Positions 19,464 to 29,900 are shown, counted from the stretch's first letter. The stretch is DNA of 64,000 nucleotides from Symbiodinium kawagutii (GCA_009767595.1 VSDK01012728.1:709136-773135); one strand, 5' to 3'. Program-made: numbers and translations. The notes: generated from the letters alone by a model not told the origin.

Positions 19464-20708
19464 TCACATGATTTTTCCATGTTCGGTACGTTTCTGGGGT
19501 ATAGGCACAGCATTGAGCTTGATCACCTCGGCTTCCTTGACACGTGGTCTGTCAGGGTCGCCACCTCTATTTGTGAGGGATTGGATGATTGCCAACAACT
19601 GGTCATTTGTGATTCCAGATGAAGTCCCAGGAACGTTCTGAGCGTTCGGTGCAACCGACGGTGCTGGTAAAGGAACCAATGGGTCGGGCTGTTTGTTCGG
19701 TCTATTGAACTGAATCGAAGAATGTTCTGATACTGGTGCATGACCTGGTTCGCTTGGTACCTGTTCAGTGGGTGTTCCAACTGACTTGAAGTCTTCCTTG
19801 TCATTGCCAGCAGGCTTCAACATTTCACGAACACTGGCTGGCTTCTCGGCAAGTCTTGCTAAACGGACACGGGCTTCCTCAGCGAGGACTGCAGGAGTTT
19901 TAATTTCAACCACTTTGGGCTGCTCCGGCACTGGCGGATCTGTTGGATTCTCTTTCTTCTCTGGTTCTGACGGCTTTCCAGACGGCTTTCCAGCTACGGG
20001 CTCGGCAACTAAGCCGGCTCTGAGCCTTTTCGTCTCTGCCATTTCTTGATCCAGTAGCTCTGTTAGTCCATCCATACGAACCTGAAGCGCATTGTTTTGC
20101 CGCGCTGCCTCGTCGAGGTTCTTGTCCGTCTCAACCTGAAGGGCCAACATGTTGCCTGACAGGATGTCAATTTCTTTTCTATGGTCATCTTTCAGCTTCT
20201 CAACGATGGATTCGGCATTCGCAACGGTTTCGGCAATTGCAGTGTTGAATTCACCAGTCAATGCAGCTTTCTGCTGATCAAGCAATTTGTGGTGCTCACC
20301 GGATGCCAACTGCTTATACCCTTCCAACTCACTTTCATGCTTTCTGCGAAGCTCAACCATTTCTTGAGTCAACCTAGCAATTTCCAGATCTTTATCAGTT
20401 TTCATTTGATGATGTATTCTCTCCATTTCCGAAACGATGGCATTGGCCTTGGCTTTCATGTTGCCTACCACTTGTTCCATGACTTCCCTATGTCTCGTTT
20501 CAGCCATCGCCATCAACGTGTCAACATTTCCTTGTTGAACCATGTTGATATTCTGTTGAATGAACTGGAAATACGCCGCAACTGGGGCACTCTGCATCTC
20601 CACGTCCAAATCTTGCAGATCGGCGGGCACGGGAGGTAACCCGGCGGTGGAAGACACGGCCGGCACACTCCCAGAGGGAACAGGAACAATTGTACCATCA
20701 TTCGCCAT
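19464..20708 (-). CDS. gag: Gag N-terminal part, coiled coil
   Basis: Open frame of 414 codons that starts with ATG only 28 bases after the 5' LTR. Residues about 45-240 form long charged heptad-like helices (many E, K, Q, L), predicted here by eye as coiled coil and suitable for assembling virus-like particles. The C-terminal third is rich in P, E and K and looks disordered. It ends in TGA after a lysine-rich tail. The next frame continues the Gag downstream, so the stop may be an indel effect or a real boundary. No enzymatic motif is seen. The position directly after the primer site and before the zinc fingers identifies it as Gag; sequence similarity to a named Gag family is not obvious. 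Confidence 0.8.
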   Translation of the reverse strand: MANDGTIVPVPSGSVPAVSSTAGLPPVPADLQDLDVEMQSAPVAAYFQFIQQNINMVQQGNVDTLMAMAETRHREVMEQVVGNMKAKANAIVSEMERIHHQMKTDKDLEIARLTQEMVELRRKHESELEGYKQLASGEHHKLLDQQKAALTGEFNTAIAETVANAESIVEKLKDDHRKEIDILSGNMLALQVETDKNLDEAARQNNALQVRMDGLTELLDQEMAETKRLRAGLVAEPVAGKPSGKPSEPEKKENPTDPPVPEQPKVVEIKTPAVLAEEARVRLARLAEKPASVREMLKPAGNDKEDFKSVGTPTEQVPSEPGHAPVSEHSSIQFNRPNKQPDPLVPLPAPSVAPNAQNVPGTSSGITNDQLLAIIQSLTNRGGDPDRPRVKEAEVIKLNAVPIPQKRTEHGKIM

Positions 20709-20736
20709 TGCGTGGTAGAGACTACGGCTGATAACC
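20709..20736 (-). promoter_or_regulatory. Primer-binding site complementary to a tRNA anticodon arm
   Basis: The 28 bases between the 5' LTR and the gag ATG read GGTTATCAGCCGTAGTCTCT onward in sense. The complement reads as tRNA positions about 18-40: a D-loop UGGUAGAG, a 5-base stem UACGG, and a 7-base loop CUGAUAA with U33 and A37 in place and anticodon GAU (Ile). The number of bases from A21 to U33 is exactly the canonical twelve. Drosophila copia is known to prime with a half-molecule of initiator tRNA and starts its site with the similar GGTTATGGG. The site is seen; the identity of the tRNA is inferred. Confidence 0.65.
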
Positions 20737-20915
20737 TGAATTTTCAGGTATCAATCACCGGATGGTAATATATAACCAGAAAATGAATAACCGTTAAGCT
20801 AGTGCAACCTAATGCAGCGCGCAGCGCTGCACCTTTTGAGCCGCACATGCTAAGGCAAGGTAAGCAATGATGTATGCATATATATTACAGGGGTTTTATG
20901 TGGTGCGCTTTTACA
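20737..20915 (-). repeat. 5' LTR of the copia element (179 bp)
   Basis: Direct repeat of 9095-9273. The two copies differ at two positions (plus strand T at 20742 against A at 9100, and A against C ten bases further in). It begins TG and ends CA. It is short for an element of nearly 12 kb. It contains a TATATATTA stretch and a perfect 8-bp inverted repeat TGCAGCGC / GCGCTGCA with a 3-base loop (20813-20831). As the upstream LTR it should carry the promoter, but I cannot identify the start site. Confidence 0.93.
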
Positions 20916-20920
20916 GTCAG
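20916..20920. repeat. Target-site duplication, copy beyond the 5' LTR
   Basis: The pentamer GTCAG directly follows the CA end of the upstream LTR on the plus strand. It is identical to 9090-9094 at the other end, as expected for integrase-generated staggered cuts of 5 bp. Confidence 0.92.
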
Positions 20921-21295
20921 TAATATACACAACAATTGTTCATATAGTTATTGGCAGACTGATTTATTGACACAAACTGAACTGACTAGATGGAGGTCGC
21001 TCATAGTCAACAACGATCAACTTAGTAGTTAGTTAAAAATATATTTCGCAGCAATGGTCCGTTGACATTTTTATTTTCATTTTGAGTAATTTAGTCCCGG
21101 TCAAGAATAATGCAACCATGTACTTACAACACATTTATAAATCAATATCATCATTCAGTGTTAGTAGCATTTATCATCTAGATGCTGTAACTAACCCATA
21201 ATCAGTGTTCATTTGGTTGTAACCATTGTTAATTCATGTATCTTTGTTAACAGGAATGACCAATGATGAACCACGTGATGGTTCAACCAATGCAG

Positions 21296-21394
21296 TGCCG
21301 CCTGGCATCTGCCGCCGGCTGGAGCGGCCGCGGATCCGGAGGCGGGCCTCGGGGCACGGTGAAAAACATGGGAGACGAGGTGGCGGCTACTGAG
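21296..21394 (+). CDS. Putative internal exon, 33 codons
   Basis: Acceptor CCAATGCAG and donor CTGAG|GTCAGT enclose exactly 99 bp open in one frame (CRLASAAGWSGRGSGGGPRG, then NMGDEVAATE). It is very GC-rich compared with the flanks. Confidence 0.35.
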
Positions 21395-21549
21395 GTCAGT
21401 GAATGATGGTTGATATTGATTGATACTGTATTGGTTATAAAGATGGCTGATGAGATGGCTGACTTTGCTTGATGATGGCCAATGATGGCCGATGATATGT
21501 CAATTGATGCTGCTTAGTAGCCAAGATAGTTCATGTGAACCCAAGGGTC

Positions 21550-21690
21550 AACACTCCCACCTCTTTCCGATCGCCTTGGCGGTTGCTTCAACCTGTTATT
21601 GGTTCTCTGCCAAGATCAAGATGTCGCCGACATACAGCAGCACGTAGCCTTCGATCAAGTCGTCCTCCCGCATCTGGGGTTGGTGCTGGT
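21550..21690 (-). pseudogene. Decayed copia reverse transcriptase fragment (YVDD changed to YVGD)
   Basis: On the minus strand one frame reads DDLIEGYVLLYVGDILILAE, which aligns with the RT active-site block of copia elements (GYxxxYVDDilitg). It is followed after one in-frame TAA by QVEATAKAIGKRW, like the helix after the active site. The second position of the DD pair region is Gly (codon GGC at 21626-21628). With the stop and a TGA soon after, this is a dead fragment, separate from the intact element 0.6 kb away. GC content is high compared with its flanks. Confidence 0.55.
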
Positions 21691-23002
21691 GTTGGTGCGT
21701 GGTCCAACCCGATGGACTGTCGTTGAAATCGGCAGGCGGGCCGCTGCCTTCCAGCGGCCCCGCTGCCGTGATGAATCTCCGTGTGCTGCTTCAGCTTTTG
21801 GAACGCTTCCGAAAACTCAGCGGCCTCCGACAACTCAGCCGGCATAGCCTTTCCACGCTTGCAACGTGGTCTCTCAGTGAACTAATCCACTCTCCTGTTT
21901 TGCCTTTTGGATCCTTCCTGTCTTCCTGATTGGCGGTTTTAGCGATGCAATCGCCTTCATTGGTACGCACTCTATTGGTTGATGAAATTAGTGAATGATT
22001 AGTTTAGTCATATTGGCGCTCCAGTTAAGAATGGCTGATGATTAATGTTGGCTGACTATTGATGGCTAATGATTCATGACGTTGGAGTGTGGGAATTTAA
22101 TGCAATTTACTGGTTGTTGATTCATTATGGTTCGTTGTGGCTATCTAATGGTTGATGATTCACGATGGTTAGCTATCATTATTTAACGGTCAATCATTGA
22201 TTGTAATTGATTAATACTTGTTATTCTTTTTAAATGTGAAATGACTCATGATGGTTGCTTATTTCATGGTTAACCATTCATGATGGGATACCAATCAGGT
22301 TGGTAGACAGCCCCAGCCAACTCGAGTTACCTGGATGTATCTGCCAACAGTGGTCGATATAGTGCTCACCAAATTCGGAACCAAAAATACCGACAAGTAC
22401 GAAATTCCTCGTGGACTCAACCACTTTGGGCGATGTGTATCTCTACATACTGTATCGTACACGCAAACCAACTCATAGTCGCATAGTTATACTACTACCT
22501 ACACAATGCTACGTGTATGTATACCTGCCTGCACCCATCAAATTAAAGTACCTGTTTCGTACTCAATCAGGACAGCTTTCCTTGTTGCTGTCAAAGTGTG
22601 CAGGATCCAACAAGAAACATGTAGACATATAGTAGCATTTGGTAGGAAACGACACACTTGTTTGCATTTCTGACAAAATTAATCTACGGCTGACATATCG
22701 GTGTTGGATTTGCCATGCACTATCCTTCGAACTTTGTCTTCGGGTTCCAGTGCTCATGTGAATCTGAGACCGTGGGTCAAAACCCTGCACCCCTGCAGTT
22801 CACATCCCCTTTTCTTCACAACCCAAAATTGCACACCCTCCTCGATTCGTCAGGATATTAGCTTGTTCGACAGTCATTGGCAAACTTAAGAGACCATCAT
22901 CAATGACGAGGAAGTGGTCAATGCTTTACTTGCTGACTAAGTATGGTGAAACCTGAAGATAGGGGGATATTTACCAAAGTTATCAGGCTTATAACCTACC
23001 TT

Positions 23003-23173
23003 TCAGGGATAATTCAGCTTGACCAAAAGCTCTAAACCATCATGAAAATTCTGATCCCCAGCATCAAAGCTAGTGATCTTTGGCAATGCCCTGTCCGGGC
23101 GCCCCAGCACCGTGGCATAGTTGGGCAGATTGGGCCTTGCGGCCGGGGGTTTCAGGTATTCCCGGGTGGGAAC
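23003..23173 (-). CDS. Putative terminal exon
   Basis: Minus-strand frame of 56 codons ending in TGA. It reads REYLKPPAARPNLPNYATVL, then ALPKITSFDAGDQNFHDGLE. A consensus donor AAG|GTAGGT lies four bases past the stop, so an internal exon in another phase is the alternative. Confidence 0.4.
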   Translation of the reverse strand, partial: VPTREYLKPPAARPNLPNYATVLGRPDRALPKITSFDAGDQNFHDGLELLVKLNYP

Positions 23174-24646
23174 ACTTGCTTAACCACGGTGCATTATGGT
23201 TAACAACAATCAATAAAATGCCAGTAATGATCAATCATGATCAGAATGCAAATTAGGATCAATAGAACGGATTCTGAATAGCTTTTGATGATTAATGATG
23301 CTTGATAATGATCAAACAAAAGGTTAATCGTCAATGGCTAATGGCCAATACTGCAGTAGATACCCAATGGTTCTTGATGGATAATGATCAATCATAAGGA
23401 GATAACACCCAGCACTACGGAATGTGATGCTAATAGTCATGCTTAATTCTGGTAAATCAGTAAAGGAATCAATCACCGACAAGAACATCGGAATAGAAAC
23501 CAACAGGAACCATGTTACAGGTGGTGATTCACAATGTAAATCAGATTTAATGCCGATAAATGTGTAACATCTGAATCAGTATTGACCATATTGATGTAGG
23601 TACCCATAAGAACAATGCTACTAAATGGCTGACCAACAACAATGGACATGGAACAAAAACCAGTGGCTGCAAAGCTTGGTCTATTATTGACGAGTATCAA
23701 AAAACTGATATCAGTAGCAGAGTCGCATGTGGGTTCCCCAATCTTCCAAAAATATTCGGATGGCGGGAGCGCCTTTATTTGGATTCTTTTTACAGGATAA
23801 CTAATCAACAGTCAACCAACTGTGTCGGTCATCATAAAATGGGTAATCAATGGTAGTCAATGAATCACAAGGGGCAGAAATCATTTCTGATACAGCAAAC
23901 CATCTCTTGGGGAACTCACTTATCAGCAGCACAAATTTGCCTAATAATCACTTGAAGTATCCGGATCATCCGTTCGATCACTCATTTTGTTGGGGCAAAA
24001 ACCCTCAGCCGGGCGAATCCAGCAAGATTGCGGGACACCAAAGAGCCTGCCATTACCCGCAACACAATCGCGTGCTTCATGCTTACCCCTGGGTACTGAT
24101 CGTTGCTGCTTGTGGTTGTTGTTTGGCGGCTTAGAACTGCTCGAGTTCGCCCTGGCGGTTGAGAATAGTTGATAGTCGATAGTGGTTATGGCTGTTGATT
24201 GGTAGTTGATAATTGATGATTCAGTATCAATCAGCTTCAGAATGCTTGATAGTGCTACAACCTTGAGAATAGTTGACCATGCGAACCGCTGTTTGTGATC
24301 AATCACCTCCAACCAAGGTGCAAAAGTCAACTGAAAGAACACTTTCCTCTACTGACAGGGCCACATTTCCTCCTGGGGACACTTTTGAGGGTTGTTTGCT
24401 TGCAATTTTGGGCCAACCATGGCCAAGCATCAACCATGGCACTATCTATCAAGTATTAACCGACAAATATCCATGATGAACCACCCTAAACTTATACGTG
24501 TGGCATCATTTGCCAATGGTTCATCATCACCATTGGCTCTTAAAGTCATGTTATAAACATGCAAATGGGTTGAAAAACCACCACCAATGGTGAATCACCA
24601 CTATTTCACTAAACCTTCTTGAATTCCCCCTGAAATTCAACATCAC

Positions 24647-24715
24647 CAGGGCGACCACCAGGAAAGCACAGGATCCCGAACACTGATGGCACTGGCGCAG
24701 GAGCCGCCATGTATC
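24647..24715 (-). CDS. Putative internal exon
   Basis: Minus strand, acceptor GCTGCCAG|G and donor CCTG|GTGATG; frame GYMAAPAPVPSVFGILCFPG. The open frame extends well beyond on both sides, but the GC-rich part matches these borders. Confidence 0.35.
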
Positions 24716-25504
24716 CTGGCAGCAGTGAAAACAACCACCGACCAACGACTTGAAATATCACTAGCTGTACCGCAATCATTATAGGTACTAGATCGAAGAG
24801 TATAAGTATTGAACAAATATGTAAATACAAAACTAACTATTACCAACTATAAACAAGTAAAACCAACTGACACATCATATGAACATTCCAGTTCATGCAT
24901 ACGTATATATATATATACACATGATCATATATGCAAAAACTCCTACTACTCTTAGCCAGTATTGGCCAGTTGATCGGAGAGATCATTTGATGGCAAGACT
25001 TGTAGTTGATTCACAAACCATGAATATTGTCCATTGTAGCCAGTTATTTCAACCTACAACCAGTATAGCTATAGTTGGCAAACCATTGTCTTGAACATGT
25101 CTATAATTACAGCCATTTCTAGCGAGCGAGTGGAACAACCCTTGTGATCAGTTGGTTTGTGTGAATTAGCTTGGGTTGTTATGGGTTGTTTAGATTCAAA
25201 CAGATGGATTTTTTTTAACAGGCGCTGTGCTCTATCAACCAGGAAAACAGTATACACTTGATTGTTTTGCCTCAAAGGGTTCTTACCCCATTGTGATTCA
25301 CAATGAAAGCCAAAGGTACTCCATTGAACATTATCATTGCTATTTTCCGCTGTCATATCATTGTTGTCACTGATCAGCCATTAAGCGTCAGTAAGCAATG
25401 TGCTGGGTTCACCATTGCCAATCGCCGATGATTAATTGCAAATTATCAACCATTCCAAACCAACCATCACCACCAATATCAACAACAACTATTGTCGGCA
25501 ATTC

Positions 25505-26550
25505 AATGACAAACCATTCCAAACCAACCATTCCCAACCAACCATTCCCAACCAACCATTCCAAGCCAACCATTCCAAACCAACCATTCCAAACCAACCA
25601 TTCCCAACCAACCCTTCCCAACCAACCATTCCTAACCAACCATTCCAAACCAACCATTCCCAACCAACCCTTCCCAACCAACCATTCCTAACCAACCATT
25701 CCAAACCAACCCTTCCCAACCAACCCTTTCCAACCAACCATTCCAAACCAACCCTTCCCAACCAACCCTTTCCAACCAACCATTCCAAACCAACCATTCT
25801 AAACCAACCCTTCCCAACCAACCATTCCCAACCAACCATTCACAACCAACCATTCCTAACCAACCATTTCAAACCAACCATTCCAAACCAACCCTTCCCA
25901 ACCAACCATTCCAAACCAACAATTCCAAACCAACCCTTCCCAACCAACCCTTTCCAACCAACCATTCCCCAACCAACCAGGCCCAACCAACCATTCCTAA
26001 CCAACCATTTCAAACCAACCATTCCAAACCAACCATTCCAAACCAACCATTCCAAACCAACCCTTCCAAACCAACCCTTCCCAACCAACCATTCCCAACC
26101 AACCCTTCCCAACCAACCATTCCTAACCAACCATTTCAAACCAACCATTCCAAACCAACCCTTCCCAACCAACCATTCCAAACCAACAATTCCAAACCAA
26201 CCCTTCCCAACCAACCCTTTCCAACCAACCATTCCAAACCAACCATTCTAAACCAACCCTTCCCAACCAACCATTCCCAACCAACCCTTCCCAACCAACC
26301 CTTCCAAACCAACCATTCCAAACCAACCATTCCAAACCAACCCTTCCAAACCAACCATTCCAAACCAACCATTCCAAACCAACCCTTCCAAACCAACCAT
26401 TCCAAACCAACCATTCCTAACCAACCATTCCAAACCAACCATTCCCAACCAACCCTTCCCAACCAACCATTCCAAACCAACCATTCCCAACCAACCCTTC
26501 CCAACCAACCCTTCCCAACCAACCCTTCCAAACCAACCCTTCCCAACCAA
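25505..26550. repeat. 14-bp satellite array, unit AACCAACCATTCCC
   Basis: About 75 tandem units of AACCAACCATTCC(A/C) and AACCAACCCTTCC(A/C). Variants alternate in higher-order blocks (for example, the stretches around 25650-25740 and 26100-26200 repeat each other). The unit is not a multiple of three but has no stop in any frame, so all six frames stay open for hundreds of codons. Those ORFs are by-products of the repeat. The minus strand has regularly spaced GG pairs (GGTTGGTTTGGAATGG). Confidence 0.97.
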
Positions 26551-26698
26551 CGACTGCCAAGCTGCCCCATTCCACCCGCCTGGCGGAGCCGCGGTGAAGG
26601 ACGCATGGTGCTGGATCCAGCTGCCCGGCAGCTTCGTGCCAACGGCCGCCTGGGGGGAGGGGCCCAAGGAAGGCACGACCGACACAGAAGGGATGTAG
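26549..26698 (+). CDS. Putative terminal exon next to the 14-bp satellite
   Basis: Plus-strand frame NDCQAAPFHPPGGAAVKDAW, then CWIQLPGSFVPTAAWGEG, ending in TAG at 26696-26698. It is GC-rich and begins exactly where the satellite ends, so the acceptor may be lost or lie inside the array. Confidence 0.4.
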   Translation, partial: NDCQAAPFHPPGGAAVKDAWCWIQLPGSFVPTAAWGEGPKEGTTDTEGM

Positions 26699-27294
26699 TT
26701 AACCCGAGGTAGCTTATATTGGCTTATAGTTATAGTGGTTAATATGTCTGGCTTAACCTATGGGTTGATAATGGCTTAGTTATCCAGGGTTGTAACTTGC
26801 GACAGGGTTCATTTAGGTTGGTTGAGGATGCTAACAATCATGGTTGAGAACTGTAGGTTGTAAGTTAAGGTTCGTTAACCTGAGGTATGATGGCCAACCT
26901 ATGGGTTAATACTGGCGTATAGTAGTTCATAACCAACCAACTTGTGGATATTAGTTGTTCATACCTGAGGTTGTAAACTAAGGTTCGTTAACAAGGGCTA
27001 TTAATATGATGAATAATAGTCCGTGGTAATAATCAACGTTATTAATCATTAATCAGAATTACCAATGATTGATAGTATCCTGGTAGTTGTAATCATTACT
27101 CATCATTAATCATAATGAATAAAACGAGTCAGCCATGAATGATGGTACTGGTTACAAAGTGGGCCCCACTCGTTGACTGAACGGTTGTAACTAGGGTTAT
27201 TGATGGTTAAGAAGGGTTGATAACGACTACTGATGGCAATAGTAAATATCCTTCAAGGGAGAAATGCAATGAATTAGTGAAAAAAACAACATGT

Positions 27295-27295
<1 letters not shown>

Positions 27296-27325
<30 letters not shown>

Positions 27326-27326
27326 A
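27296..27326. repeat. (GAT)n microsatellite
   Basis: Ten GAT units on the plus strand followed by AATAATAAC. Confidence 0.9.
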
Positions 27327-27748
27327 ATAACATATAATAACGATAATTGTGAAATTGGTTTCTCCTGTTTGTTTCCTGTCAATACAAACAAGAAGGGCTG
27401 ACCGGGTCAACATGACATCCCAAACGATGGTTTCTGATATCCTATATTGGCTCATGAATCATGATGGTTATGATAATCGTGCTCATTGGGGGCACAGTTA
27501 TGGCGCATATGCCGTATGCCCATGTTCTTATGCAAAATGAACAAATAGATTATTTCTATATGAACCAATGGAATTAGTTGGTCTTTTCAATCCAAAACAT
27601 ATGCTTGTCAAAAACGGCTCATCGCAAATGGCAAACTAAATCATTGACCATGAGTTTCTAGAATTATCAACCACCATAAACCTTCACTACCGATTAATAA
27701 CCACTCTCAATTTTCATCATCAACAACTATTCACTAGTATTCACCACT

Positions 27749-27915
27749 ATTGACCACTAGTATTTCACTATAAACCATTCTAAACCACTATGAAAAACCT
27801 AGTATTTCACTACTAACTACTCTCAACCACTATGAAAAACCGAGTATTTCACTATAAGCCACTTTAAACCACTACAAAAAAACCGAGTATTTCACTACTA
27901 AAACCACTATAAACC
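27749..27915. repeat. About 45-bp tandem repeat with AGTATTTCACTA core
   Basis: Four copies of a unit that begins AGTATTTCACTA and ends ACCACTATGAAAAACC. Units differ by a few bases. Confidence 0.8.
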
Positions 27916-28143
27916 ATTGGTCACCCGCCTCTTGGCCGCTGAGCATCCCGCTGGGCGAAGCATCTGGGGATTCTGCGGCAGGCCAGCCATGGCACCCGGC
28001 ACCTGGTGTACGACAAGGCTATAATGAGATAAGGAAAGGCTATGGTGAAGGAGAACCATTAGAAGGATAAGGTTAATGATAATGGTTAAGACTCAAGACT
28101 ATGGTTAATTAAGGTTAATGAGATAAGGATAACTAGGATAATT

Positions 28144-28246
28144 GGTGGTTTCTCAAAATAGGGGTACACCAAAAATGGTTGGTTTACTACTACAAGTGGC
28201 TAATAATTGGATGATTTGGGGGTATCCCTATTTTGAGAAACACCCA
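28144..28246. mobile_element. MITE-like element, family 1, copy 4
   Basis: GGTGGTTTCTCAAAATAGGGGTACACC at the left and GGGGGTATCCCTATTTTGAGAAACACCC at the right; one of the best preserved copies, with an AT-rich unpaired centre. Confidence 0.82.
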
Positions 28247-28439
28247 CAACTGTAATGAGATAATGACCATCAGTACATACCGAGATAAGAATAACCATGT
28301 AATATTTCTACAAGCCTTAATATCTGTACAGTAATATTAACTGCTACAATATTATTGTTAAAATCCACCGTCACAAGGACCCACATAATACTTTTTAATG
28401 TGGCACCACCAATTTTTTTTTGGGTGGTAAGAACCACCA

Positions 28440-28670
28440 TTGTTTCTGGCTTAGGCTGGTGAGGCAACGTCTGGTTTTGACAACGGCACCCGCCCCAAGC
28501 CCAGGATCGTCCCACTGCCCCAGCCTGCGTGACATGCGATGGGCATGGTGACGACACAGGAGTGCAGGCCGCCACTTGGTTCGCGTGCGAGGGCACCGGC
28601 GTAGGAATGTGCTGGGGCACCTGGTCAGAGTTCGATGCTGGCAGCTCGCTTCACAAAGTGCTGAAACAAT
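28440..28670 (-). CDS. Putative exon, proline- and serine-rich
   Basis: GC-rich island with a minus-strand frame PQHIPTPVPSHANQVAACTP, then SHVTQAGAVGRSWAWGG. A second minus frame is open, so the frame is uncertain. Confidence 0.3.
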
Positions 28671-28691
28671 CTGAAACGGTTGAGTCATTGG

Positions 28692-28726
28692 TCATGATGT
28701 CATGATGTCATGATGTCATGATGATG
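28692..28726. repeat. 8-bp tandem repeat TCATGATG
   Basis: Four exact copies of TCATGATG and a partial fifth. Confidence 0.85.
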
Positions 28727-28797
28727 TTTACTCGGAATCATTAGGAGACTCTCTGATGCTTACTAACTAGACATTGAAGTCAGCCGGTGGCCCTTAC

Positions 28798-28896
28798 CAC
28801 GGCGTCCTCCCACAAAGCTAGACAGGCCACAGGAGGCGTGAGACCATCGAGCAGCTTCACCGCGCAGCAAAGCTCCGGTGCCAACAACTGGATCTC
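28798..28896 (-). CDS. Putative internal exon, 33 codons
   Basis: Minus strand, acceptor GATTTAG|G and donor GCCGTG|GTAAGG, 99 bp and phase-neutral. The frame reads EIQLLAPELCCAVKLLDGLT, then PPVACLALWEDAV, an amphipathic helical look. It is the best splice-site pair in the window. Confidence 0.48.
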
Positions 28897-29792
28897 CTAA
28901 ATCGATCGCCCTGAAATAATGTAAAAGATGTAACAGTGTTCAGTCATTCAGAGCTGGACCTTTCATTCATAAACCAATCATTTGATGGTTATTCACTGCT
29001 CGTGATGGTTAAACGCTGTATTGTTCACTGCTTTGCACATGGGAGTTGCAATTGAACCACCTTGCAGTGGGTCACTGAGCATCTCGTGAACCACAGGGTG
29101 CCCAGCGAGGGATCGAATGTCAACCAATTTTTGGGGATAACCATTGGTAGACCGGGTGAGGTCTATGGAAAAGATGGGTTTGGGCATGGAAAGTATACCG
29201 GGTGGCGATAAACCATGTTGAATCAAAAGTTATCACCTTGGGATATTGTCGCAGCCTCACGTGTGGTTCAAGAGTCGCACCCACCGAAACCATTCACTAA
29301 TTACATTGTACCGAAGGATCACCTCATCCCTGCAGTCAGTGTACTCAACAAAAATGCATCTTCTTTCCGAGCAATGTAAAACCACTGGGATACGCTTATT
29401 TCTCTTGTCCGGAAACCAAAATGGATTGCTCTGACACAACCGGATGGTGCTTGTGAATGGGGGATTCCAAGCAGCAATGACAGTTTGCCCCAAGCGATGG
29501 ATACGCACGGTGAGATGCGACTTGTTTGCGTGTGTTTCCGGACAAGGCAGGGCTCCCTGGTTCTACGCAGTGAATGTTTCTGAACATCTGCAGTTTTATC
29601 TTCGCTCATAGTGAAGTAGAGTTTTGTATCTCTATGTGCTGCACATGTGCATGATGCCGCCTATAGAAATACGCATAAATCATCATAAATCATGAATGCA
29701 ACATTACAACAACAGGCTTTGCAAATATTCATTGCCCCAGTCTGTTTGAACAGTTTTTCCCATCTTTCCTGGCTGCGTAAACGGAGTATCAG

Positions 29793-29900
29793 TGGCACCG
29801 GTCAGCAGCCGCGCCTGTGGACCTGGTACCGGTCTACTGGCTGTGGCTGGCCTCGGAAGGCCGCACACCGGAGATGTTGATCATCGCTGGGGCTTTCTGA
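29793..29900 (+). CDS. Putative terminal exon
   Basis: Acceptor GAGTATCAG followed by an open frame WHRSAAAPVDLVPVYWLWLA, then SEGRTPEMLIIAGAF and TGA. Confidence 0.35.
   Translation, partial: WHRSAAAPVDLVPVYWLWLASEGRTPEMLIIAGAF

Larger units (their letters stand above)
9095..20915 (-). mobile_element. Complete Ty1/copia-type LTR retrotransposon with a large C-terminal extension
   Basis: An 11.8-kb element lies on the minus strand. Both ends are 179-bp direct repeats (LTRs) that start TG and end CA and are flanked by the 5-bp duplication GTCAG. The internal order is Gag, CCCH fingers, aspartic protease, integrase, reverse transcriptase, RNase H. Integrase before RT is the diagnostic copia order. 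Downstream of RNase H, where copia elements normally end, there are about 1,400 further codons with methyltransferase-like, SGNH-like and Tpt1/KptA domains. The pol part is broken by at least six frame changes and a TAG, so this copy probably cannot make a full polyprotein as assembled. The LTRs differ at only two positions, which suggests a recent insertion. Element structure is seen directly; activity is not known. Confidence 0.95.

Noticed and set aside
20709..20740. Genuine tRNA gene on the plus strand at the anticodon-arm-like sequence
   Set aside because: No acceptor stem or T-arm on either side; the sequence abuts the LTR and the gag ATG, which fits a primer-binding site.
23941..24342. 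133-codon minus-strand ORF, Ser/Asn-rich
   Set aside because: The plus strand is open over the same GC-rich part and the rest is AT-rich repeat-like DNA; left uncalled.
25436..26251. 271-codon plus-strand ORF and several minus-strand ORFs through the AACCAACC satellite
   Set aside because: The 14-bp unit has no stop in any frame, so six long ORFs arise automatically; none has non-repeat coding sequence.
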